This document shows positions 23,968 to 34,272 of a stretch of 64,000 nucleotides of DNA, in pieces (positions within the stretch are counted from its first letter, which is position 1; each line of letters starts with the position of its first letter). Under the pieces are notes generated by a model, which was not told where the DNA came from, did no database searches, and saw only the letters and a program-made list of their open reading frames with translations. The stretch is from Poa pratensis (taxonomy: Eukaryota > Streptophyta > Magnoliopsida > Poales > Poaceae), in NCBI GenBank assembly GCA_947311845.1, contig CAMZMU010000052.1, positions 135,214,919-135,278,918 of the forward strand, in the 5' to 3' direction. A program made the position numbers and the translations under genes.

Positions 23968-24312
23968 GAGCAAGTACAATAGTGCCCAGTCAGCTGGCTA
24001 TAGCATGTGCCATGTCACTAAAATCCTACGTGGAAGAAAGAGAAAGCAGGAGAGAGGGGGAAGCGGGCTCTTCACTAACAGCCGGGCTACACACATGTTA
24101 CGAGGGAAAAAGGAGGAGAGAGACTGCAGCATGCAGCGCATGCAGCCATGTCTTCCAATCAGGTGTGAAGCTATGAGTAATTAAATATTTAACTAAACCA
24201 GCTTATAGCTAGCATTGAAGCCAACCTATTGTACAAAGCGGGCTTTACGCTTACTACATGTGACATGGCAGAGCGTTAGAGCCGGCTGCCGGCTCTATTA
24301 TTGTGCTTGCTC
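23968..24312. mobile_element. Tourist-like (Harbinger) MITE
   Basis: The left end GAGCAAGTACAATAGTGCC and the inverted right end GAGCAAGCACAATAATAGAG match. Flanking TAA duplications are at 23965-23967 and 24313-24315. 345 bp, no coding sequence. Confidence 0.88.
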
Positions 24313-24315
24313 TAA

Positions 24316-25212
24316 GTAAGTCTCAATGCGTATTCAATGACCGTAAATAGGTATTCCGGACCAATGATGCATTTTACTATTTTTTATCTGAAGCTTCCTT
24401 ACATGTGCAGAATCTTTAATGCCAGTTTACTGCTCGCAGAGAACGATCGGCAACACCTGGGACTTTGCATCCTTTGTTTTCATTCAGCTTCAGATCAACA
24501 CCTGTGGCAGCACAGCATCTCCTACCTGCTCTGTTGTCAGTGCAGTATTGTCATCGCATCCTACTTACGAAGATTCTTTAGATCACGATGAGCAAGTTAT
24601 AATGCCTGCGGCGATTTCATCCTATGTGTTGTTGTAAATTTTATGAGATTGTCTAACTAATTTTGGTAGGTACGGACTTGAAACTGGCCTGCGGTATTTT
24701 CACAACCGAACATCATACAATAGGCATCAATAAGATATCACACTTGTCTTTCCCTTATTCCAGTAAACTAACCACTACATGAACATATGATGCATCTACT
24801 GATGCTTGTATCAGCAACTCGTCACCGATCCAGCAAATCAGCATTTTAGACAGTCAACCATGCATGGCCCTCTGTGTGCAGCCTCGGAGCAACGTTTGCA
24901 CGACAGCCAGTACACACACAAAGCTAACTAACCTGACTGAGCAACGGTGAAAAACAAGAGTGATTTTGCAAATAGCATAAGCAACAGCCGCAAGAAATCA
25001 ACACAAACGGATCAGACAAGGTAAGAACTAAACATGCATAGAAGTATTACATCTTGTTCACGAAACATAGATCACGGGCATGGTGCCAAAGGGATAAGAG
25101 TCATGTCTAACATTTGAGTACTGCTCTGGTTACAAAGCATACTAATTCCAGACTTCGAATACAGGTCATAGTGGGCATAGCTTTCTGCTCTTTCTTGATG
25201 GCGCCGAAATTG
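24316..25212. other. Unassigned DNA downstream of the F-box gene
   Basis: No complete element or gene seen. It may include the 3' UTR and polyadenylation region of the minus-strand F-box gene. Confidence 0.4.
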
Positions 25213-27559
25213 TTACTGACCATCCAAGAGCTTCCTGTTTCAGAAAGAAAAACAGAGGGATTAAGGTCAGAATATATTTGCCTTGCCAATTTAACCACTA
25301 AAATACCAAATGGATTATCAAGTGGCTAGTATAACAATGGCTAGTTGATATGTGTGCTCAGAAATCAAAATAAGGAATTTGGTCCAGCGATGTAGCCCTT
25401 TTTTCTTTCCAAAACGCAGTATAGGTTAAATGCCTACCATATCCCAGACTTCGCAGTTTGTATTCCAGTAAAACAAGCTCATTTCATACAAGAGGAAGTG
25501 TCACACAAGCTCAAATTACCCACTGCTAGTTTGGACTATGATCTATCTGGATCACAAATCATGCCTAAGCTCAAGCATACCCGTGTATAATCTAAGATCG
25601 AATTGTTGGAGAAAACAAAATGATATCCATTCATCACCATTCACAAGAAACAAGTATTAATGATCTGATCCATAGCTTCAGGTTCAGAGTTCAAAGGTAG
25701 AAAGCAGAACATTTATACCAGGATTATATTAATGAATCTGGAAGTAAAAATTCCACGAAATCTGTTTGTGATAATATTTCAAAACAATACAATAAAGTGG
25801 GCAACATGATAACAAGACTAGGTGTACTTTTTGGAGGCACAGTTTGCAGTTGGCACTGATGGTCCAGAAAACAATGGTTCAACAGAATAAGAGGTCCATG
25901 CTTAAAACACCAATCAAGTCAATTTTCAGCACCACTACAGCTTGCTATTGTGAGACCATCTAAGGGATAGAGAAAGTTCAGGAAGCATGTTATCTGGTGC
26001 CAACACAATATTTAACAACAGTAACCCAAACCCACATGTAAAGGTACCTACTATGGCTGTCGGTAAACACCTTGTAATATATACTTATATTAACCAAGTA
26101 CACAAGTGATTTCAAATGTTCTTACAGCAAGCATTCTCCAATGTTTGCTTAACTAGTATTGTTGAAAAGACCCAAGAGGAATCAATACACAAGTGATTCC
26201 AAATGATCTTATACGGAGGATTTGAAACGTCGGTTAACTAATATTGTCAGAATAATTTAGGAATCAATCATGCAGCTAACACCACTGTGTAGCTATAACA
26301 AACAGTGTGATGGACAATGCAAAGTGAGACATTTTGTAACCTTAATAAGTGCACTATACAAACCTGGCAGGGTCGTCCTCCAGGGCAGGGAATGTAGGAG
26401 GCCAGATCATCATAAAAGGATGGACAGAACGAATATCAGTATGATTTACTGTTTTCTCATACACTTTACAAAGAGTCCTGCACTTAATATCCAAGTAGAA
26501 TATGCATTCGCCCAACTGCAATACTACAAACTGACCATTGTCTCCCACTTGGCGTATCAGCACATTAACAATACCTTCATTATCAAGCGTGAGACCTGAC
26601 ATCCCCAAAGTAGAAAACATCTCACGTAAACAAATAGTATCTACCAGCAACCAGTTGTACCCCTTGTGGAGCCAAATGCAAAGTTCAAACCCCTTGACAT
26701 TGATGAAATATAAACCTGAATCATCATCTGCCCATGACAACATGCTGTGAAGATTGCGATACTTCACTTCTTGTGGGGGCTGAATTGTGGAGTAACTTGA
26801 AGCCATCAAGTCCAAGACAATAATGTCAATGGCGGACGCAAAATAGATTTTATCATGGCCAATATGGAGAGCTGTTAGGTACAAACGCATAACATGGGGC
26901 ATGTGGCCGAGGTACGCATGACCCACTCACCGTCTTGCAACATATATACATGTGTTGTGGACTTTTCTGTCTCCGGGTTATCCTCCCCCAACACATACAT
27001 GTAGGACATGGTGTTGCCTTCTTCTTTCGAGAAGATTTGACCGAATTGAAATTGATTGTCGTCCTGCACCTCTGGTAGTGGCGGGAATATTTGTGTGCAT
27101 CTCTCAGGACACAGCGGGCGGTGCACTTTATGTGTCCATCCTATTCCTTCGTAGTGCCAGTGCCTGGTGAAGACACTGCCGTTATGACAGCGTGGGATTG
27201 TGCACGCGCCGAAATTGTAGCTCTCTAACATGCGGGCGATGGCGGTGAGCTCGGGAGGCTGAGGCAGCACCGGGACAAAGTGTGTGACATCTTGGTAATG
27301 TAACGAGAATGACTGCTCGGTGATGTAGAAGCCGAGCAGGCGGGGTGGGTGGAGCTTGCGGAAACGGCTCAAGAACTTGCGGTCGGAGACATGCTCAAGC
27401 CAGCTTGCAGACGAGGGCCGCGCGGACCAGGGTGGTCGGGAATCCGACGCGAACGATGATCTCCCTGAGCAAGTTGTCGTCGTCAAGAACCTTGGTCACG
27501 GCCGCTGCCTGTGTTGGAGAATGCCGCAGTGTCTCACCATCGACATGTGGCTTCTTCAT
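25213..27559 (-). pseudogene. F-box protein gene with two frameshifts
   Basis: Start ATG at 27559 (MKKPHVDGETLRHSP), preceded by a 5' UTR intron acceptor (TTTGTTGCTGCAG). The F-box reads LDDDNLLREIIVRVGFPTTL then VRAALVCK. At about 27404 the frame shifts and continues WLEHVSDRKFLSRFRKLHPP, exactly what an F-box protein should show. A second shift near 26890 separates GEWVMRTSATCP from LTALHIGHDKIYF. The C-terminal part ends HPFMMIWPPTFPALEDDPA; a donor at 26363 and an acceptor at 25235 (intron about 1.13 kb) join it to a last exon encoding KLLDGQ and a stop at 25213. F-box proteins recruit substrates to SCF ubiquitin ligases; this C-terminus is typical of a grass-expanded F-box family. Two frameshifts suggest a pseudogene, although sequencing errors cannot be excluded. 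Confidence 0.75.
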
Positions 27560-28085
27560 GGAAAATCTGCAGCAACAAAAGAAGTGCACATTCGTCTGTC
27601 CATCAAACAGGACAAATAAAACACAAATTGTGCGGAACAAAATGGGCCGAGAGGATCGGATCTTACAGTGGGGGGATCTCCTCAGCAGCGTCCATCTCCT
27701 GTCAACCCCCCACAGCTGGCCCTCCCCACTGCAGCAACAAGTAAAATGTAGGAAGGAATTAGGGAGAAGAATCTAGCTAGGGTTTCCCGGGAGAGGGGAA
27801 AAATTGGAAGATGCGAGGGAGGAGAAAGGACGACCTCAAATCTGGAGGGAGACGAAGCGGTCGGCGGCCGCCGCCGGGGGGCGGATGGCTGAGGACGCCG
27901 GCAGACCGCGGCGCCCGTCTGGCCGTGTTGGGGGAGTGTTGTCGAGCTCAGCTGGTCCGGTCCGCTGGGTGAAGTGAAGCGAAGGAGAGAGGAAGCGTCG
28001 CAGTGCGGCCTATCTGTTCAGTCCAGCCCAAAACGTAAGACCCATACACAATGGAAATCGGCCCATAATACCAGTCCATCTACTT
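27560..28085 (-). promoter_or_regulatory. 5' UTR and promoter of the F-box gene
   Basis: GC-rich leader with intron-like borders (CTGCAG acceptor at about 27570). Further upstream are plant promoter-like GGCCCA-type motifs (28010-28060). No obvious TATA box. Confidence 0.4.
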
Positions 28086-28101
28086 AGCATCTATTCCGGC
28101 A
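28086..28101. repeat. Left target duplication of the retroposon (16 bp)
   Basis: agcatctattccggca recurs at 28832-28847 after the poly(A) tail. Confidence 0.95.
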
Positions 28102-28831
28102 GTGCCCCAGGCCTCAGGTCTTTTCTTCTCCTCTCCCGTCACTGTTGAAGAGAGGCGGAAGGCGATTTTTGGACGAACCCCGTCGATCCACCGCGTCCGC
28201 GCCGTCGAGGTGTGGGATTCCTCTCCTCCGCCGGCTGCTTCGGCAGCGGGAGGGTGGGGGATCCCGTCTCCGGCCTGTATATTTGGTAGGGTAGGGTGGG
28301 GATCTCGCCGGCGGCTTCTCGGAGGAGGTGGAGCTGGCGGCGGGTGGTTTGGTGTCGGGGCAGCCTTCTCTGGCGGCGGTGCTCCTCGGAGTTCGTTGTC
28401 GTCGTCCCCGACTTGCGGAGGCTCGAGGCCCGGCGTGGTGCTCGAGATCTCCGGTGTCCGGTCAGATCTGTGGCGGATCTGGCGGCTGGACTTCAGGGCG
28501 GAGCAAGCTCGGTGGCCCCTGTCTACATCGGCGTCGAAGGTGGCTGCGGCAAGGCGGAGAAGCTGGAGCGGGAGGGCTCTTGCCTGGCTCGTTCATCGAC
28601 ATCAGTTCTGCCGTTGTGCGGCGGACGGCTCTAGTGGCGTTCAAAACCTAAGGTGCTCTCGGGCTGAGGTGTGCTGGAGGACGGCGGCCTTCGTCGTCGA
28701 CGCCGGTAGAGCTGCTGTGGTTTGCTCTGTTTCTGTAGCCTCTACGTATGTTGTGCTGTATTTTGTTTCTGTACTGTGTACTGTGTACGTGGTATCTTAT
28801 TGAATATACGTGGATGTTCTCAAAAAAAAAA
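28102..28831 (+). mobile_element. SINE-like retroposed sequence with poly(A) tail
   Basis: A 730-bp insert flanked by a perfect 16-bp duplication and ending in TTCTC followed by about 11 A: the signature of LINE-mediated retroposition. It starts GTGCCCCAGGCCTC, is G+C-rich, and ends with an A+T-rich tail (TTATTGAATATACG). A 233-codon frame (28102-28803) is open but has only low-complexity Gly/Arg/Ser sequence, so I do not call a gene. No Pol III A/B boxes are evident near the start. It could be a LINE-derived SINE or a processed copy of an unknown transcript. Confidence 0.85.
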
Positions 28832-28847
28832 AGCATCTATTCCGGCA

Positions 28848-29519
28848 TGTAGAGTCAAGGAGCATCGCATTTTTGTTCATAGAACAGTACGTTTGGTAAA
28901 ATACGCATTGCTATCTGCTAGTACTAAAACCAGAGCTATCCTGATGATGTAATGCGGGTTGTGTCCGGCTACTCTGCTGGTTTCGTTAATGGAATGCTAG
29001 CGTTTCAGTTAAAAAAAACGACGCCGGCGACGCTCCGGCGTCCCGGCGAGCGGTTTTCGGCGGGCAGAGAGAGGACGTGACGGCGCATCTCGTCGTGGGC
29101 GGCGATTGGAGCGGGGAAGGCCGGAGCGGCAGCAGCGGGCGCGGCGGCCGGCGGCGACCTCGGCGGCGCGCGGGGAGAGAGAAGGGAAAGGGGAGAAGTG
29201 CCGACGGTTTTGCACGAAGGCCCTTGAGGTTTTCGATATTTGCAGTCAGGTCCCTCGCTTCGTGAAACTGGAGGTTTGTGGTGCAATTTCTGGGATGGCT
29301 TGTCGCTTTTCGTAAAATGCGGTGGCGAAGTGAGGGTGACAGGTGGGTCCCACCGCGGCTACTGGTCAACATTGTAGATGAACAGTGCTATAAACAGTAG
29401 CCGGGCAGCGGAGCGATTTGGTCCGTCTTTAAATATAGTAGTAAATAATGCATGCATGCAGAGACATCAAACATCAGGTGGAACTGCAGTATGCAGCAAG
29501 CAGGAACAAGGCAGAGCAG
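28848..29519. other. Unassigned GC-rich DNA
   Basis: A possible LINE 3' end (TTTCGTTAATGGAATG, then A8 at about 29009-29017) is followed by a GC-rich stretch to 29400. No conserved protein or clear element ends. Confidence 0.4.
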
Positions 29520-29565
29520 CTATTTCAGCACGGCGAAACCACCGAGCGCGGTGACGAGCACCAAT

Positions 29566-30486
29566 CAGGGCCGGCCCTGAGGAGGGGGCAGGAGGGGCGG
29601 CCGCCCCGGGCCCTCGAAATCTAGGGGCCCCCAGCGGAGGTACGTGCGAGCAGCCGGGAGACGCCATTAGAGTAAGCTGTTCCGTGTCTCTGGGAAGAAG
29701 AAAGCCGAACCGTTGAAGATAATAAGCTTTGGGCCTTTCTTTTTCCGTGCAGCCTTTTCCTTCAGCGAACTGGACCTTGGGACTTTCTTCAGGCAACGCA
29801 TGCGATTTTGCTAAAAAAAAACAAAGACGCATGCGATGGTTATCTGGTTATCTTTGATTTGGCTGTGGCAGGGAGTACACCGATTCAATTGGTACTCTTT
29901 TCTTTGCGTCAATATACTCAATCATTTATTTTTGTAAAGGTTGGTTCCATGTAATAAATTGACAATTGATTGTTTTATCAAATTTATTTAGATTGAAAGT
30001 TGACTGTTATATCGGATCTGTCACAAATTGAAAGTTGGTTCCATGTAATAAATTGTCGTCGTCACTCTCTTAAGAGCGTCGTCCTAGAGACATGTGACTT
30101 ACTGCCTTACTGGTCTCACATAGTGTCTGCTGGCAGGATCGACACTCCACGGCACGTCGGCACAGAGCGTGAGGGTTGGCAGCCCTTTCCAGCAATACTT
30201 TGGTGGGTCTGGACGACGATGTACGGTGGTTTCACGGGCAGGCGTAGTTCACCTCTATTCGGTTGTCTTGGCTGTGTGGTGGTGGGTGCGTCTTATCCTG
30301 GGTTTTTTTCTTTGATCTACTTGTAAGGGGGTTTGCTCCTCACTTTTTATTGGTTCGACCATGTGGATTTATTTTTAAATCGAGTGAAAACCCTACTTCG
30401 AGGAGGATTATGGGGATATCATATTTTTTAAAGGGGCCCATATTCTAATTTCGCCCCAGGCCCCAAATATCTCAGGACCGGGCCTG
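29566..30486. mobile_element. hAT-type element (921 bp) inside membrane-protein gene copy 1
   Basis: Ends CAGGGCCGGCCCTGAG and, inverted, CAGGCCCGGTCCTGAG. An 8-bp duplication gcaccaat lies at 29558-29565 and 30487-30494. No transposase, so it is non-autonomous. It contains its own small poly(A) insertion (29807-29826). Confidence 0.93.
29807..29826 (+). mobile_element. Minute poly(A) insertion in the hAT element
   Basis: TTTGCT, nine A, then CAAAG, flanked by an 11-bp direct repeat acgcatgcgat (29796-29806, 29827-29837). It looks like an extremely truncated retroposon. Confidence 0.55.
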
Positions 30487-30899
30487 GCACCAATGGCACG
30501 ACGGACGCCCACATCACCAATTTCCCCTTGCCGCGCCGACGGCGCGGGTTGCCGGCGACCCAGAAGCCCGCGGCCACCTCCATCGCGCCGAAGACGGCGA
30601 TGGCGGCAAGGATCACGTAGTACGCGTCGAGAAGCAGCTTATCGCGGAGGAACACGCCGACGGGTGCCCTGAAGAAGGCGAGGAACAGCGCGGCAGAGGA
30701 CTTGGCGCCACCGCCGCCGCCGACCAGTGCGCGCTGTAGCTTCGTGTTGTCGCGGGCGGCGTCGGCCATGTCCTTGACGGTTGAGCTTGGGTTTGCTGCT
30801 GGCACTTGGATGGTGACACAGTCCATTGCGTGCTCTGTAGTGCTCTGCTCTATGCTCACTCGTACATTTGAAAGGAGGGGAACGAGCACGTGAACTCTT

Positions 30900-30921
30900 T
30901 TTTTTTTTTTTTTTTGAGACT
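30900..30921 (-). mobile_element. Minute poly(A) insertion at the promoter of copy 1
   Basis: On the minus strand AGTCTC followed by 16 A, flanked by a 15-bp duplication agcacgtgaactctt (30885-30899, 30922-30936). It lies immediately downstream of the TATA box. Confidence 0.8.
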
Positions 30922-30933
30922 AGCACGTGAACT

Positions 30934-30945
30934 CTTATATAAGAG
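30934..30945 (-). promoter_or_regulatory. TATA box of membrane-protein gene copy 1
   Basis: CTTATATAAGAG on the minus strand, about 110 bp before ATG 30826. Copies 2 and 3 have TATATATAG at similar distances (105 and 118 bp). Confidence 0.7.
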
Positions 30946-31300
30946 ATGCTGCGGGGATTCCACAAGGCCCGAGCCCGAGGCCGAACCCGAGCCCGGCAGT
31001 CGGATACACATGCTGACTTTTGCGTGATCTCTTTATTAAGAAGGCCAGAGATCATCGTTGCAATGCTAGCTCGGGCTTTCTTTAACAGCTCTTGGCCCGA
31101 ACTTGAGAGACTAGGATTAGTGCTCTATGATGTCAGCAAAAAAGAAGAAAAAATCTGAATAAGGAACTACCTGTTGATGACTAGTATTATTGCTCTTTGA
31201 TGTCAGCATAGAAGAAGAACAAATCTGACGCTTGCCCCTCGTAGAGTAAACGCGTCCTAGAGACGTCTTTGTATTCTTGAAAAAATTAGAATGTCAAGTA

Positions 31301-31461
31301 CTCCCTCTGTACCTAATATAAAATATTTTAGATATTCTAATATAAACAATATACACATATATGTATATAGACGTACTTTACTCTGTAGATTAATTTATTT
31401 AGCTCTGTATGTAATTCGTAGTGAAATATGTAAAATATCTTATAATATAATACAGAGAAAG
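31301..31461. mobile_element. Stowaway MITE (161 bp)
   Basis: The left end CTCCCTCTGTACCTAATAT matches the inverted right end CTTTCTCTGTATTATATTAT, with TA at 31299-31300 and 31462-31463. The empty site is preserved at 22851-22852 in the duplicate. Confidence 0.9.
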
Positions 31462-31594
31462 TAGTTCCAACAAAAAACAAGTTGGAGATACTGCCGAGGC
31501 GCCGAGCACAGCCTACAGCCAGACACCGTACAAAGCTGGCTGGCCGGGTGCCCAGCCCCGGAATCAAAGTTCCTGCTTGTAAAAAGTAGAGTTC

Positions 31595-31611
31595 GCCTCT
31601 CAAAAAAAAAA
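31595..31611 (+). mobile_element. Minute poly(A) insertion
   Basis: GCCTCTC plus ten A, flanked by a perfect 16-bp duplication gtaaaaagtagagttc (31579-31594, 31612-31627). Confidence 0.8.
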
Positions 31612-32143
31612 GTAAAAAGTAGAGTTCTCTGAATTTGTACGGTACGAAAGTTTTAGAGGTTTTTTTTTTTGCAGGGGAAGTTCAAAGAATTATCCATGTT
31701 TCACTAATAAGGGCTCTTTGGTTTGCAGCATCCGAAAAAAAACATAAATACAAATATTGCATAAATAAAATGTCATAGCAGTTAAAATTCTACAGGAACT
31801 AAAAACGCAGGAATTGGTAGCATGTGTTGTTTGTTGCACAGGAGAAAAAACTAGGAAACTTCTAGAGTGATTGAGTAATGTCATGGTTGTCATAAACACA
31901 TCGAATTTTCTAAAAGGTGTCCCCTCTTGCTGAACACTTTATAGGATTGTAGCGTAAAAAAGCAATCCATATTTTTTTGGAGAATTCATTCCTAATCGAA
32001 AGGACTTTAGAGAAAAAAAATCATGAATCATATACAATTCATTTGAACCAAAGAAGACCTAAAGGGGTACATAAACAAAATCAGGGGATTTATACACCGC
32101 ACCCAAAAAGGGGGAGGATCTTATTACTATGTGGTGGTTACTA

Positions 32144-32224
32144 CTCCCTCCGTTCTGAATTAATTGACTCAGATTTAGAACAGGTTGTACTAAATCTGAG
32201 TCAATTAATTTAGAACAGAGGGAG
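32144..32224. mobile_element. Stowaway MITE (81 bp)
   Basis: Inverted ends CTCCCTCCGTTCTGAATTAA and CTCCCTCTGTTCTAAATTAA, TA at 32142-32143 and 32225-32226. It is absent from the duplicate at about 23438. Confidence 0.93.
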
Positions 32225-32454
32225 TAGTAAACAAAGGTAAGCTACTGTGTTATCCTTCTGCGACGGTGACATGGATTCTTAAAGGCGGCGAGCCGGGCAA
32301 TCGGTGTGCTTGTCGTCCCTCCCTGTGCCTGTCGTTCTTCCTGATGAACATGAAGTAATCGAGGTGCCGACGACGAGGAGACCGCCCATGGCCGTCGTCG
32401 TAGGGCTGAAACCATGCATCGGGTTTCACGAGGTCGTTGGCCACACAGGACTAC

Positions 32455-32641
32455 CAGGGACGGAGCCAGGGGGGTGCGAGCCAGGGCCATGGCCCCCCTG
32501 TGCTGCGAATTTTCCTGAAAACCCCCCTGTAGAAATTGTAGATTGATCCCTACATTTGACAAAAATTGACTATATGGCCCCCTCCAAAATAATTAGTGTA
32601 TAATTGGCCCCCTCCTCTTACCAATCCTGGCTCCGTCCCTG
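32455..32641. mobile_element. hAT-type MITE (187 bp)
   Basis: Perfect ends CAGGGACGGAGCCAGG on both strands and an 8-bp duplication aggactac (32447-32454, 32642-32649). No coding sequence. Confidence 0.95.
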
Positions 32642-32776
32642 AGGACTACACCGTCATCCCCGTGCACATGACCAGCGATGCTTCTTCCTGTGCATGCCTG
32701 CCTAGTTGACTGGTCGCTCGCCAGCCACAAACCGCCTTGTCTGGGCTTTAAGTTTTTTTAAAGGCCGAATCTAGGC

Positions 32777-32806
32777 TTTAAGTATCGAGGGCAATGGCGG
32801 CATCCA
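32777..32806 (-). pseudogene. Membrane-protein gene copy 2, 5' remnant
   Basis: The minus-strand start MDAAIALDT and stop (32806 to 32777) match the first residues of copy 3 (MDAAIAIDT). The leader, TATA box (about 32907-32916) and upstream region to 33300 are also homologous to copy 3. The rest of the coding region is missing, so only promoter and nine codons remain. The breakpoint lies next to TTTAAGTTTTTTTAAAGG. Confidence 0.8.
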
Positions 32807-33075
32807 TCGGCGGCGATCCTTGTTAAACTGTAGCAGCTTGAAGCTATTGCTGATCGATCGGCTGAGAGAAGGCAAGTGTTAGTTGCAGTGTGTTTCGTTT
32901 TAAACTGTATATATAGGGACGACGCATGACAAGGGGCCAGCCCGAATGTCCCAGCGGCCGAGCCCGAAAACCTACTGCCCGATCAAAATCGGAAGAAGGG
33001 CGCACGTGGGATGGCCCGTCGCAAAAGAGTGCCACGCCAGTTACGTTACGTAGGCAGAACACTAGCCGGGTAGCC

Positions 33076-33140
33076 GGGCTCATCATGAGCCCGAATCCTA
33101 GCAAGAAAGCCGGATCACTGGCCGGGCTCAGCGTGAGCCC
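33076..33140 (-). promoter_or_regulatory. Duplicated 48-bp dyad element upstream of copy 2
   Basis: Two GGGCTC-N5-GAGCCC palindromes (33076-33092, 33124-33140) spaced exactly 48 bp apart, each followed by GCAAGAAAG and GATCACTGGCC. They lie about 170-230 bp upstream of the TATA box. Confidence 0.6.
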
Positions 33141-33300
33141 GAGTCGTAGCAAGAAAGTCGGATCACTGGCCGAGAGCTATACCAGAGCCCGAGACGGAGC
33201 CCGATGACCTGCACTTAGTCAACGAGATACGCTCAGGCCGCCGCTCTTTTTCTTTTGAACACAAGGCCGTCGCTTTCAGTGCTGATAAAACTTTTAGTGT

Positions 33301-34270
33301 TTGTTTGGTCCTACGCCTTGCCTTTTCAATTTTGTATCAAATCTTGTGGGATTGGATAGAAAATGATTCCATGGCTCTTGTCAGGGATTTTGAAAATGGT
33401 TCCCCGGATGTTTTCAGGCTTAATTTTGTATTATCGCCTTGATTCCGAAGGAATCTGATGAAAGAGATACTCGTCTGATTCGGAAAAAGTGTCGTACGCT
33501 GTATACTGACTTTCTACTATAGAGGTAGTATGCAAATTAAAATTCCTGGTTGATGCGACCCAGTTTAGTTTGAGAACTGGATTGAGTAAGCACATCGAGT
33601 TTTGTGTTCGATTTTGCAAAATTACTACTGCCAAATGTCTATTTCGGACTAATTTAGACTAATTTACCTATCATTACAAGTTAGTGGACTAAATCGTCTT
33701 GATATACAACTAGTTGTATCAAAATAAGTCCGCCTCGCGGCAAGTTGTGGTATCCCAACCCTGTGGGAACATTTTTTTTCAATTGATTTAATGATGTGCA
33801 ACTCACAAAAAATGTTTAAGCAAAGGAAACCGAGAAATGGCAATCTATTCTTTTAATGAATTCCATTTTTGATCCCATAGTCGTGCAGCTTCTGTGACAT
33901 ATATTATCCCATTTGGTGAGAACTATATTGACATACCCCATCTAAACAAAATTGAACATGGTTTTTTTTTCCCTCATTTTGTCATTTTGAATGTTTTTCT
34001 GGGTAAAACAGTCGTCTTAGGAAATTTGGTGTTGTTTCTTTTGTAAAGCTAGGATGACATCGGCGATGATCATATCCAGCCTTCTCTTGTAAATTTGTTC
34101 CAATTCTCATCACGGTCCTCACATTTTCAATCTCAATCATCCCTTCACATCTTACCCAGCGGACATACATCAGAAATAAGGGGTACAAAATTTCTAAAAT
34201 AGGTAGTCTATATTATTTTGATTAAATAAGATAATTAGTGTCACAAATGTATACGTAGGTTGTAAAAATG
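33301..34270. other. Unassigned intergenic DNA
   Basis: A+T-rich, no recognised gene or element. Confidence 0.45.
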
Positions 34271-34272
34271 TA

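Larger units (their letters stand above)
29520..30826 (-). pseudogene. Small membrane-protein gene, copy 1, broken by hAT insertion
   Basis: ATG at 30826 (MDCVTIQVPAANPSSTVKDM). It is homologous to the intact gene at 34550-34924: shared features are TLSDM/TVKDM, a Thr-Lys-Leu motif, a GGxGK region, (A/L)LFLAFFRAPVGVFLR, a long hydrophobic segment (AYYVILAAIAVFGAMEVAAG) and a second one starting MWASVVPL. A hAT element (29566-30486) sits in the last hydrophobic segment. Beyond it, 29557-29520 encodes LVTALGGFAVLK and a stop, in phase once one TSD is removed; this matches the C-terminus of copy 3. The present frame instead runs into the hAT element and stops at 30428, adding about 18 foreign residues. 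A probably two-pass membrane protein of unknown function. Confidence 0.85.
31080..32454. repeat. Segmental duplication, copy 2
   Basis: Counterpart of 22490-23660, enlarged by two Stowaway MITEs and one minute poly(A) insertion. A minus-strand frame of 64 codons (32444-32250) is open here, but the homologous stretch of copy 1 is not conserved in that frame. Confidence 0.85.

Noticed and set aside
28102..28803. 233-codon frame within the retroposon
   Set aside because: Gly/Arg/Ser low complexity, no homology recognised; start coincides with the insertion border only by chance.
32250..32444. 64-codon minus-strand frame in segmental duplication copy 2
   Set aside because: The duplicate at 23456-23660 does not conserve this frame, so coding is not supported.
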